A stretch of 19,822 nucleotides of DNA. Origin: Caryophanales bacterium UBA6879 (GTDB taxonomy: Bacteria; Bacillota_I; Bacilli_A; RFN20; CAG-288). This document shows positions 1 to 6,855 of the stretch, piece by piece (the stretch's first letter is position 1; every line of letters begins with the position of its first letter). The stretch is taken from positions 32,481-52,302 of the forward strand of contig DKCH01000054.1 in the NCBI GenBank assembly GCA_002449135.1. The letters are read 5' to 3'. The notes below the pieces were generated by a model. That model had not been told where the DNA came from and searched no databases. It saw nothing but the letters and a program-made list of their open reading frames with translations. The position numbers and the translations under genes are program-made.

Positions 1-681
1 GATACTTCTTTACTATTAGAAAACTATATTAAGGAAGGTAAAAAAATTCTCTTTGAAGGTGCACAAGGTTCTATGTTATGTATTGAACATGGTTCTTATC
101 CTTATGTCACTTCTTCTTCCCCTTTAGCTAATGCTATTCCTTTAAATGCTGGTATTCCACCATTTTATATTAATAATATTTTAGGTATATCAAAAGCCTA
201 TACTACTAGAGTTGGTGAAGGACCTTTCCCAACTGAAATATTTGATGAAGATGGAAATAAAATTAGAGAAGCAGGACATGAATATGGAACTGTAACAAAA
301 AGACCAAGAAGAGTTGGTTATTTAGATTTAGTAGTTTTAAATCATGTTAAAAGAATTTCTGGCATGCAACATTTAGCATTAATGTTAGTTGATGTTTTAT
401 CTTGTGTTAAAGAAATAAAAATCTGTACTTCCTACACTTTAGATGGACAAGAAATTAACTATATTCCTTCTACTTTAGAAGAATATGAAAGATGTATTCC
501 AAATTACATTACTATGCCATCGTTTAGTGAAGATATTTCTCATATTACTAAATATGAAGATTTACCAATCAATTGTAGAAATTATATTGAAAAAATTGAA
601 GAATTAGTAAACATCGATGTTAGTATAATTTCAGTTGGTCCATCTAGAGAACAAACTATTATTAGAAAGAAAATATTTTAA
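1..681 (+). CDS. purA: Adenylosuccinate synthetase, C-terminal half (5' end outside window)
   Basis: This is the GTP-dependent cytosolic enzyme that joins IMP and aspartate to form adenylosuccinate. The reading frame is open from base 1, so the gene begins upstream of the window. The 226 residues present are about the C-terminal half of a family that is usually near 430 residues. Recognisable blocks are the FEGAQG segment at the very start, followed by HGSYPYVTSS, then RVGEGPFPTE, KRPRRVGYLDL and the terminal GPSREQTI. An ATG at 73 lies inside the conserved FEGAQG region and is not the real start. The stop TAA (679-681) directly abuts the purB ATG, so the two genes are surely co-transcribed and probably translationally coupled. 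The identification is secure; only the N-terminal GTP-binding part is not visible. Confidence 0.96.
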   Translation, partial: DTSLLLENYIKEGKKILFEGAQGSMLCIEHGSYPYVTSSSPLANAIPLNAGIPPFYINNILGISKAYTTRVGEGPFPTEIFDEDGNKIREAGHEYGTVTKRPRRVGYLDLVVLNHVKRISGMQHLALMLVDVLSCVKEIKICTSYTLDGQEINYIPSTLEEYERCIPNYITMPSFSEDISHITKYEDLPINCRNYIEKIEELVNIDVSIISVGPSREQTIIRKKIF

Positions 682-1980
682 ATGATTGAAAGATACGCTT
701 CTAAATTATTAACTAAACTTTTTGCTGATGAAGAAAAGTTCAACACTTATTTAAAAGTTGAAATTTTAGCAACAAAAGGTTGGGCAAAGATCGGTGTCGT
801 TCCTTTAAAAGATGCTGAATTAATAGAAAAAAACGCTAAAGTCGATGTAAACAAAATTGCTGAATTAGAAAATATTACTCATCATGATGTGGTAGCTTTT
901 ACTAGAGCAGTTGATTCTTTTTTAGGCCCTGAAAAAAAGTGGTTTCACTTTGGTTTAACATCCACAGATATTGTTGACACTTCAATGTCTTATTTGTATA
1001 AACAAGCAAATATATTAATAAGAAAAGAATTAATAGAATTAATTGAAGAAGTAAAAAATAAAGCTTTAGAATATAAAAATATGCCATGCATTGCTAGAAC
1101 ACATGGTATGCATGCTGAACCAACTTCATTTGGTTTGAAATGGGCTTTATATTATAACGAATTAAATCGTGACCTTCTAAGATTTGATGAAGCCTGTAAA
1201 CAACTTGAAGCCTGTAAGATTTCTGGATCAGTAGGAAATTTTGCTAATGTTCCACCTGAGGTTCAAGATTATGTAGCTAATTCTTTAGGTTTATATTCTA
1301 CTGAAATTTCTACTCAAACTTTACAAAGAGATCGCCACTCTTATTATGCTAGTGTCGTTGCTGTTTTAGGTTCTACTTTAGAAAAAATTTGCTGTGAAAT
1401 AAGAAACCTTTCGCGTACAGAAATTCATGAAGTAGAGGAAGGATTTTCTAAAGGTCAAAAAGGCTCTTCTTCCATGCCTCAAAAAAGAAATCCAATATCT
1501 TCTGAAAATATAACTGGGGCTAGTAGAATGCTTAGAGGTTATGCAAGTGCCATATTTGAAGACAATGCTTTATATCATGAAAGAGATATTTCTCATTCTT
1601 CTGTTGAAAGAGTTGTTTTTATTGATTTAATTGAAATGATTGAATATATGGTTAGAAGAATGACTAAAACTATTAAAAACTTAGTAGTTTTTCCTGAAAA
1701 AATGTTAGAAAATATTAAACTAACTAAAGAAGCTTTCTTCTCTCAACGAGTTATGTCTAATATTATTTTAAAAGGATATTCACGAGAAGAAGCATATGAT
1801 TTAGTTCAACCTTTAGCTATGAAAGCAGTCTTAGGTGGAACTTTACTTTCTACTCAACTTAAAAATGACGAAAAATTTAAATCTATCTTTACCAAAGAAG
1901 AAATTAATGAAATGTTTGATATTTCTTATTATTTAAAAAATGTTGACACAATTTATAAAAGAGTTGGCTTACTTAAATAA
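682..1980 (+). CDS. purB: Adenylosuccinate lyase
   Basis: This enzyme of the fumarase/aspartase superfamily cleaves adenylosuccinate to AMP and SAICAR to AICAR, both with release of fumarate. The 432 residues match the usual bacterial PurB length. Visible motifs are THHDV (H68), the HGMHAEPTSFG block (H141, H144), the superfamily signature SSSMPQKRNP at 262-271, whose flexible loop carries the catalytic serine, and RDISHSSVER at 301-310. The start at 682 gives a full-length protein and has zero spacing from purA. No good Shine-Dalgarno site is visible, so ribosomes probably arrive from purA. Together purA and purB convert IMP to AMP. No GC-containing hairpin follows the stop; the gene ends 30 bp from the convergent rdgB. 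Confidence 0.97.
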   Translation: MIERYASKLLTKLFADEEKFNTYLKVEILATKGWAKIGVVPLKDAELIEKNAKVDVNKIAELENITHHDVVAFTRAVDSFLGPEKKWFHFGLTSTDIVDTSMSYLYKQANILIRKELIELIEEVKNKALEYKNMPCIARTHGMHAEPTSFGLKWALYYNELNRDLLRFDEACKQLEACKISGSVGNFANVPPEVQDYVANSLGLYSTEISTQTLQRDRHSYYASVVAVLGSTLEKICCEIRNLSRTEIHEVEEGFSKGQKGSSSMPQKRNPISSENITGASRMLRGYASAIFEDNALYHERDISHSSVERVVFIDLIEMIEYMVRRMTKTIKNLVVFPEKMLENIKLTKEAFFSQRVMSNIILKGYSREEAYDLVQPLAMKAVLGGTLLSTQLKNDEKFKSIFTKEEINEMFDISYYLKNVDTIYKRVGLLK

Positions 1981-2010
1981 AAATACTTTTTAGAAATTAA
2001 TCTTAAAAAA

Positions 2011-2598
2011 CTAATTATTTTTTAAAAAATCTATTACTTGTTTTAAAGCACGTCCACGATGAGAGACTGAATCTTTTTCTTTACCGCTAACTTGTCCAAA
2101 GGTTTTTCCTAATTCATATGAATAAAAAATCGGATCATAACCAAAGCCTTCATCACCTTCAATTTCTTTAACAATTTCACCATCAACTTTACCAGTGAAA
2201 ACCTTGTTTAAACCCTTGTAATTTACTAAGGCGATACAACACGTAAAATTCGCTGACCAATCTTTTTTTCCTTCAAGCATTTTAATAAGTGCTAATTGCT
2301 TTTCTCTATATGTTTTATCTTCCATAAAACGATGAGAATAAATTCCAGGAAAATTATTTAAGGCGTGAACTTCAAGCCCAGAATCATCGCCAATAACTAA
2401 AGCATTAGGATACATATTACCAATAAATTTTGCTTTAATCATTGCATTTTCAGCAAAAGTTTTTCCAGTTTCTGGAATCTCAGTGTTTATATGTAAATCT
2501 AATAAAGATTCTACCTTATATCCTAAAGGTTCTAGCATTCTTTTATATTCTTCAAATTTATGTTTGTTGCTTGTTGCAATAATTGCTTCTTTATACAT
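2011..2598 (-). CDS. rdgB: XTP/dITP pyrophosphatase (RdgB/HAM1 family)
   Basis: This cytosolic house-cleaning enzyme hydrolyses non-canonical purine triphosphates (dITP, XTP) to monophosphate and pyrophosphate, keeping deaminated purines out of nucleic acids. The 195 residues match the family length. Visible motifs in order are SNKHK (10-14), the ETGKTFAENA segment, DDSGLEV (71-77, with catalytic and metal-binding Asp), the FGYDPIF substrate block (152-158) and SHRGRAL (179-185). The stop is TAG. It is convergent with purB and divergent from the RNase J-like gene, so it is probably a single-gene transcript. It has its own well-formed promoter (2623-2651). The site before the ATG is only a weak AGGA at unusually short spacing, and no better in-frame start exists nearby. 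Confidence 0.96.
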   Translation of the reverse strand: MYKEAIIATSNKHKFEEYKRMLEPLGYKVESLLDLHINTEIPETGKTFAENAMIKAKFIGNMYPNALVIGDDSGLEVHALNNFPGIYSHRFMEDKTYREKQLALIKMLEGKKDWSANFTCCIALVNYKGLNKVFTGKVDGEIVKEIEGDEGFGYDPIFYSYELGKTFGQVSGKEKDSVSHRGRALKQVIDFLKNN

Positions 2599-2622
2599 AT
2601 TTCCTATTAAAAAGCCTCTTAT

Positions 2623-2651
2623 ATCATAGCATTTTTTAAAAGAAGTGACAA
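2623..2651 (-). promoter_or_regulatory. rdgB promoter, sigma-A type with extended -10
   Basis: Read on the minus strand, TTGTCA (2651-2646) is followed by a 17-bp spacer and TATGAT (2628-2623). A TG dinucleotide sits one base upstream of the -10 (TGCTATGAT). Five of six bases match in each hexamer and the spacing is ideal. Transcription would start near 2616, giving a leader of about 18 nt. This is the best-formed promoter in the window. Confidence 0.75.
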
Positions 2652-2668
2652 AAATGACATTTTAAGTC

Positions 2669-2684
2669 TTTTTGCTAGCAAAAA
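2669..2684. repeat. Perfect 16-bp palindrome in the rdgB / RNase J-like divergent spacer
   Basis: TTTTTGCTAGCAAAAA is fully self-complementary. It sits about 18 bp upstream of the rdgB -35 and about 45 bp upstream of the weak candidate -35 of the RNase J-like gene. It could be an operator for one or both genes. The AT bias makes about one such palindrome per window expected by chance, so function is only a possibility. Confidence 0.35.
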
Positions 2685-2728
2685 AATAAAGTTTAGTTTA
2701 TTATTATTAAGAACAAAGCAAGATTTAA

Positions 2729-2758
2729 TTGTTATTTTTTATTTTGCTAATTTATATC
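2729..2758 (+). promoter_or_regulatory. Candidate promoter of the RNase J-like gene
   Basis: TTGTTA (2729-2734) is followed by an 18-bp spacer and TATATC (2753-2758). Each matches consensus at four of six positions. The implied start near 2765 leaves room for the strong AAGGAG ribosome site at 2771-2776. The rest of the 189-bp spacer is very AT-rich, so other choices are possible. Confidence 0.35.
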
Positions 2759-2787
2759 AATTTATATTTTAAGGAGATTTATTTAAA

Positions 2788-4494
2788 ATGATTTCAAAAA
2801 TCAGTACTGCTGGTATTCCATGTGTTAAGGTTTATGCACTTGGTGGTTTAGATGAAAATGGTAAAAATTTATATTGTATAGAAACACCAGATTCAATATT
2901 TGTTGTTGAGGCTGGATCAAAATATCCTGACACTACAGATCCTGGTGTTGATGTTGTAATTCCTGATTTTAGTTATCTAGAACGTAACAAAGAAAAAATA
3001 AAAGCTATTATTATTTCTCATGGTCATGATGATGTTTATGGTGCCTTACCTTATCTATTAAAAAAAGTAGGATGGAATATACCTATTTATACCACCTTAA
3101 CCACTAAAACTATAATAGAAGAAGATTTTAAGAATCGCTATAAACAATTTAATTTTAGAATCATTAAGCCAAGCGATGATTTGATGATTGCCTCTTATCC
3201 ATTCCACTTTTTTGAAACTACTCATGCTGTTATGGAATCATTTGGGTTTTGTATTGAAACTGAAGCAGGTAATATTGTTTATACTGGAAATTATATTTCC
3301 GATTTTGGTAGTCAAGACCACTTTAAATTCGATTTACCTAAAATTGCTAAAATTGCCGATATCAAAAAAACATTATTAATTTTAAATGAATCAAGTGGTG
3401 CTGAACTTCCAGGAATCGCTTCACCTACTCATCGTATTACTCCACATATTAAAAACTTATTTGAAGAAGGTGAAAAAAGAATATTTATTGCCACCTACAA
3501 TCAAAATTTATATGTCATTTCTGAAATAATCAAATTAGTTATCGCAAATAATAAAAAACTTATTATAACCAATGATAAATTATTAGATGCTTTACCATCA
3601 TTTATGGCAAATGGTGATTTAATAATTCCTCGTGCTAATCAAGGTATTTTAGAAGATTCTATTCACTACAATAATAACGAGGTTGTTGTTTTAATTACTG
3701 GAGCAGGCGAAGAATTGTATAAAAATATTATTGCTTTAGCTAGAGGTGAATCACCACTATCAAAGTATTTAAGAATTAATCCTAATGATGCATTTGTAAT
3801 GGCATGCCCACCAGCTCCATTAATCGAAACAATTGCTACTGATGCAGAAGACTCTTTATACAAAACAGATTGCCAAGTAATTTATTTAAAAAGACAAGAT
3901 TTATCAGCTATGCACGCTCAACAAGAAGATATAAAAATGATGATCTCCATGTTCCATCCGCGTTACTATATGCCAATTCAAGGAGAGTTTAGACTACTTA
4001 GAGCCAATGCTTCAATTGCTCTTTCTTTAGGTTATAAACCTGAAAACATTTTCTTATTAGATAATGGTCAAGCCGTTTCATTTGATCGCGCCGGTAAAGC
4101 CTTACCAATTACTAACTTATTTAAAGCGGATTCTATATTTGTTGATGGTTTAGGTGTCGGTGATGTTAAAACTGATATTATTGATGAAAGAAATGCTATG
4201 GCTGAATCCGGTGTCATTGTTTTTACAGCTTATTATTCTTCTTTAAAGCAAAAAATATATACAATACCTGATATAGAAACCCGTGGCTTAATTCCTCGTT
4301 CTCTTGAATTAACTCATGTTTTAGATAAATTAAAAACATTATTTGTAAATAACTTAAATAAAATATTAGCTAATCCAACTACAAATAGTTCTGTATATAT
4401 TAACAAATTCATCGATATAGCTAATCAAGAAATCAAAAAAACATTAGATAAAAAACCATTAATTATTGTTAATGCTATAGATTTAGATAAATAA
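2788..4494 (+). CDS. RNase J-family beta-CASP protein with degraded metal site (J2-like)
   Basis: The architecture is that of ribonuclease J: a metallo-beta-lactamase domain (about 12-210) with an inserted beta-CASP region, then the VDGLGVGDV linker (452-460) and a C-terminal domain. The 568 residues match the family. Active RNase J has HxHxDH; here residues 78-83 read HGHDDV, losing the last histidine. THAVMES keeps H146. The metal-bridging Asp expected in TGD is Asn168 (TGNYI). The usual GSQGEP block reads GAGEEL (305-310). The beta-CASP segment keeps H376, but the motif-C position reads PIQGE with Gln398 where active enzymes commonly have His. This pattern resembles RNase J2, the weakly active partner of J1 in RNA decay and rRNA maturation. 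The partner is not in the window. AAGGAG at 2771-2776 supports the start. Confidence 0.85.
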   Translation: MISKISTAGIPCVKVYALGGLDENGKNLYCIETPDSIFVVEAGSKYPDTTDPGVDVVIPDFSYLERNKEKIKAIIISHGHDDVYGALPYLLKKVGWNIPIYTTLTTKTIIEEDFKNRYKQFNFRIIKPSDDLMIASYPFHFFETTHAVMESFGFCIETEAGNIVYTGNYISDFGSQDHFKFDLPKIAKIADIKKTLLILNESSGAELPGIASPTHRITPHIKNLFEEGEKRIFIATYNQNLYVISEIIKLVIANNKKLIITNDKLLDALPSFMANGDLIIPRANQGILEDSIHYNNNEVVVLITGAGEELYKNIIALARGESPLSKYLRINPNDAFVMACPPAPLIETIATDAEDSLYKTDCQVIYLKRQDLSAMHAQQEDIKMMISMFHPRYYMPIQGEFRLLRANASIALSLGYKPENIFLLDNGQAVSFDRAGKALPITNLFKADSIFVDGLGVGDVKTDIIDERNAMAESGVIVFTAYYSSLKQKIYTIPDIETRGLIPRSLELTHVLDKLKTLFVNNLNKILANPTTNSSVYINKFIDIANQEIKKTLDKKPLIIVNAIDLDK

Positions 4495-4501
4495 AAATCA
4501 T

Positions 4502-4540
4502 AAAAAAAGCTGATATATTTATGTAATATCAGCTTTTTAA
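4502..4540. terminator. Bidirectional intrinsic terminator between the RNase J-like gene and deoC
   Basis: A 13-bp perfect stem (AAAAAGCTGATAT at 4504-4516 with ATATCAGCTTTTT at 4526-4538) encloses a 9-nt loop. A-tracts and T-tracts form the base of the stem, so each strand ends in a U-run. It lies between the two convergent stop codons and can serve both genes. Confidence 0.9.
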
Positions 4541-4548
4541 CTTTCAAT

Positions 4549-5190
4549 TTATTTAACTAATTCAACACCATGAGAAGTGCCAATTCTAGTAGCACCCGCA
4601 TCAATTAACTCTTTCATAAACTCTTTAGTTCTAATACCACCAGAAGCTTTAACATGTGGATAATCACCACAGGTCTTTTTCATTAAACTTACAGCATGTA
4701 CTGTAGCGCCACCTTTAGAAAAACCAGTTGAGGTCTTAACAAAATCTACAGAGGCTTGCTTACAAAGCTGACAGGCTTTAACAATCTCATCATCAGTTAA
4801 TAAGCAAGTTTCTAGAATAACTTTTAAAATTCTATTACCATTAACAGTTCTTCTCATTCTTTCAAGTTCATATAAAACTTCATCATATCTTTTATCTTTT
4901 AAAAATGAGATGTTAATAACCATATCGATTTCATCAGCACCATCAAAAATAGCTTGTTTAGCTTCATCAACTTTACTTGTAGTTGACATGCTTCCTAATG
5001 GAAAACCAACAACAGTACAAACTTTAACATCACTGTCTTTTAAAAGCTCATGTGCTAATGGCACATAATCTCCATTAACACAAACAGATGCGAAATGATA
5101 CTGTTTGGCTTCATTACATAGTTTAACAATTTGTGCTTTAGTAGCATCAGCTGCTAATAGTGTATGGTCAATATATTTATTGTATTCCAT
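4549..5190 (-). CDS. deoC: Deoxyribose-phosphate aldolase
   Basis: This class I aldolase of TIM-barrel fold splits 2-deoxyribose 5-phosphate into glyceraldehyde 3-phosphate and acetaldehyde, in deoxynucleoside salvage and catabolism. The 213 residues fit the short bacterial form. Visible landmarks are the N-terminal IDHTLL, VCVNGDYV (36-43), VGFPLG (61-66), EIDMVIN (87-93, with the catalytic Asp at 89), VKTSTGFSKGGAT (151-163, Schiff-base Lys152) and VKASGGIRT (180-188, the second Lys at 181). All key residues are intact. AAAGGGG lies 5 nt before the ATG. No other deo gene (deoA, deoB, pdp) is adjacent, so it appears to be a single-gene unit with its own promoter and the shared terminator. 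Confidence 0.97.
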   Translation of the reverse strand: MEYNKYIDHTLLAADATKAQIVKLCNEAKQYHFASVCVNGDYVPLAHELLKDSDVKVCTVVGFPLGSMSTTSKVDEAKQAIFDGADEIDMVINISFLKDKRYDEVLYELERMRRTVNGNRILKVILETCLLTDDEIVKACQLCKQASVDFVKTSTGFSKGGATVHAVSLMKKTCGDYPHVKASGGIRTKEFMKELIDAGATRIGTSHGVELVK

Positions 5191-5214
5191 AAATACCCCT
5201 TTTCTATATAAAAA

Positions 5215-5243
5215 ATTTTATCACATGCCTAAAATAAAGTAAA
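5215..5243 (-). promoter_or_regulatory. deoC promoter with extended -10
   Basis: Minus-strand TTTACT (5243-5238), a 17-bp spacer and TAAAAT (5220-5215) preceded by TG at the extended position (TGATAAAAT). The predicted start is about 18 nt before the ATG and leaves the AAAGGGG site in the leader. Confidence 0.55.
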
Positions 5244-5253
5244 TTACACTAGT

Positions 5254-6420
5254 TTATTTATCAACTTTAAAGCCATTTTTTATTAGTTCAAAAATAACAT
5301 GTTTGCTTTTTAGAATCTTAAATAAAACATAAATAGTTATAAAAAAGAAAATAATAAATAATAAACCGCTAATAATTGTTAAAAAAATATTTAAAAAGTT
5401 TTGTTTTTGAAAGCACAAAATAATTTGTGCAATAAACCACGCTGTCAAAATAACCAAGAGTATTAAATAAGTATATAATTGTTTTTTATTGTCTTTTATA
5501 TCTCCTTTTTCCTTATTAAAAACATACCAAGGAGCCTTAATTAAGTGCAAAAAAGGATTAATAAATAATGCATCAATATGCTTAATCTTTTTAAAAGATA
5601 ATTCATTATAAATTTCTAATTTATTTAATTTAATTGATGCATATATTTCTTCTTTATTAGTTTTAACTATTAACGCTTCCTGTTTTAAATTATCAGCAAA
5701 AATAATATATAAAACATCAGATACCGGAATATAACCTACTGAAGTTTCAAAATAAGGATTAACAATAGCAGTATTAAAAAAGTCCCCATTAATTTGATAA
5801 CCTTTATCAAAAGTTGGCAAATCGATATGAATTTTTTTCTCAAAAATTGATTTTTTCTTTTTTAATTCATTTATTAAATTAATTAATATCTCAAGGTTAG
5901 AAAATATTATTTTTCCATTTTCTTTTTTGTTTATATTTACATAAGTTTCATTGTGAGTAAATAAAATTACTTGATGTATTTCTTTTTTCTTAAATTTGTT
6001 ATTAAATTCATTTAAATAATTAATAAAAGATAAATAGAATTCACTAAGTTCATAACAAGGATTAATTTTTTTAGTTTGAATGTTTTCACTTTGATTATTA
6101 AAGCTTAAAATGACTTTCTTTTTATTTGTAAAATATATGTTTCCTAAATAATCACATATTTTAATTAAAACAAGTTGATTATTTATTTTTATTATAAAAT
6201 CTATTTTTTCTATTTTATTCCCTTTTTTATTAAAAATTACAACATCTTTAAAAATTTTATCGGATATTATCGATAAGATTTCATCTAATTTATTATTATC
6301 AAAATCATGATTATTTTTTAAATCAAAAGAAGTATATAGATCAAAAGTCATAAGATCCTCTTTTTGATTTAGAAGCTCAAATCTTTTAACAGCTTCTGCT
6401 CTTTTTTCTTCAATAGTCAT
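5254..6420 (-). CDS. Unrecognised membrane-anchored protein with NERD-like N-terminal region
   Basis: I do not firmly recognise this 388-residue protein. Residues 55-155 show the spacing of a NERD (nuclease-related) domain: EKIDFIIKINNQLVLIKI, then a Gly at 93 followed by a beta-like IYF, NP at 120-121, a helix, and QVILFT. The catalytic E-x-K of NERD nucleases would align with K87/C89, so cleavage activity looks lost. Residues about 228-293 weakly resemble a LytTR-type DNA-binding fold, which I hold only as a possibility. Two hydrophobic segments (about 316-337 and 342-368) anchor the C-terminus, leaving the N-terminal region probably cytosolic. The N-terminus EEKRAEAVKRFELLNQ is lysine-rich and helical. 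An alternative start is Met24 (6351), preceded by GAGGA at 4-nt spacing. The protein is very rich in Lys, Asn, Ile and Phe. Confidence 0.7.
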   Translation of the reverse strand: MTIEEKRAEAVKRFELLNQKEDLMTFDLYTSFDLKNNHDFDNNKLDEILSIISDKIFKDVVIFNKKGNKIEKIDFIIKINNQLVLIKICDYLGNIYFTNKKKVILSFNNQSENIQTKKINPCYELSEFYLSFINYLNEFNNKFKKKEIHQVILFTHNETYVNINKKENGKIIFSNLEILINLINELKKKKSIFEKKIHIDLPTFDKGYQINGDFFNTAIVNPYFETSVGYIPVSDVLYIIFADNLKQEALIVKTNKEEIYASIKLNKLEIYNELSFKKIKHIDALFINPFLHLIKAPWYVFNKEKGDIKDNKKQLYTYLILLVILTAWFIAQIILCFQKQNFLNIFLTIISGLLFIIFFFITIYVLFKILKSKHVIFELIKNGFKVDK

Positions 6421-6427
6421 CGTAAAT

Positions 6428-6436
6428 ATTGTATCA
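6428..6436 (-). promoter_or_regulatory. Extended -10 element 7 nt before the ATG of the NERD-like gene
   Basis: Minus-strand TGATACAAT ends at 6428 and the ATG begins at 6420, leaving exactly 7 nt. Transcription from it would start at or next to the A of the ATG. No clear -35 and no Shine-Dalgarno sequence are visible. If the true start is Met24 (6351), the same promoter would give a leader of about 70 nt. Confidence 0.4.
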
Positions 6437-6488
6437 AAATTTTAAAAATTAAATATTTAAATGATATAATTTGCAATGTATTTTTTCC

Positions 6489-6518
6489 TTGTTTTATCCC
6501 CCTATAATGTGTTATCAT
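6489..6518 (+). promoter_or_regulatory. rpsT promoter region (two overlapping -10 candidates)
   Basis: TTGTTT (6489-6494), an 18-bp spacer and TATCAT (6513-6518) with extended TG (TGTTATCAT) form one candidate. A consensus TATAAT at 6503-6508 gives a second, although its -35 is poor. Either places the start a short way upstream of the GAAAGGAG ribosome site (6531-6538). Confidence 0.55.
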
Positions 6519-6546
6519 TAATCGGTATCTGAAAGGAGTATTTTTT

Positions 6547-6810
6547 ATGGCTCAAATCAAATCGCAAAAGAAGAGAATCCTCACTAATGAAAAAAGTCAC
6601 GTTAGCAATTCTCAACAAAAATCTACTTTAAGAACTGCAATTAAAAAAGTTAGAGTTGCTGTTGAAGCTAAAGATTTAGCTAAAGCTACTGAATTATTAG
6701 TAAAAGCCACTTCTTTAATCGATAAATCTGTTAGCGATGGTGTTCAAAAACAAAATACCGCTAATAGACAAAAGTCTTCTTTAAATAAATTAGTTGACAC
6801 TATTCGCTAA
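6547..6810 (+). CDS. rpsT: 30S ribosomal protein S20
   Basis: This small basic protein binds 16S rRNA and contributes to assembly of the 30S subunit. The 87 residues form the expected helical bundle. The N-terminal basic stretch with QKKRI, KSHVSNSQQKSTLRTAIKK, and the C-terminal segment with the NTANRQKSSLNKLV block are all typical of S20. A strong GAAAGGAG site lies 8 nt before the ATG. It is divergent from the NERD-like gene and convergent with holA. The tail-to-tail rpsT/holA arrangement is also found in Bacillus subtilis, which supports both assignments. A hairpin terminator follows directly. Confidence 0.97.
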   Translation: MAQIKSQKKRILTNEKSHVSNSQQKSTLRTAIKKVRVAVEAKDLAKATELLVKATSLIDKSVSDGVQKQNTANRQKSSLNKLVDTIR

Positions 6811-6830
6811 TTTATAACAGATTGATAAAT

Positions 6831-6855
6831 AAGGTCGCTATCAGCGATCTTTTTT
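6831..6855. terminator. rpsT terminator, reaching into the holA stop codon
   Basis: A 9-bp stem AAGGTCGCT / AGCGATCTT (one G-T pair) encloses a 3-nt ATC loop and is followed by a T-run at 6850-6855. The run overlaps the holA stop codon (6854-6856). On the minus strand the trailing bases are TTATTT-like, so it may also end the long fmt-to-holA transcript, less efficiently. Confidence 0.85.

Noticed and set aside
902..1087. Minus-strand open frame opposite purB
   Set aside because: It lies wholly inside the well-conserved purB, is low-complexity (Leu/Ile/Tyr) and has no ribosome site.
1981..2030. Possible terminator between purB and rdgB
   Set aside because: Only A/T-only dyads (for example ATTTTTTAAAAAAT at 2017-2030) are present, with no GC pairs and overlapping rdgB coding sequence.
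3188..3379. Second plus-strand frame inside the RNase J-like gene
   Set aside because: Shadow of the long conserved frame; hydrophobic composition is an artefact of AT-rich codons.
6462..6470. Consensus extended -10 (TGATATAAT) on the plus strand in the NERD-like/rpsT spacer
   Set aside because: It is a perfect hexamer but lies about 80 nt before rpsT with no matching -35, and closer candidates fit the ribosome site better. It may be a second rpsT promoter, but I do not claim it.
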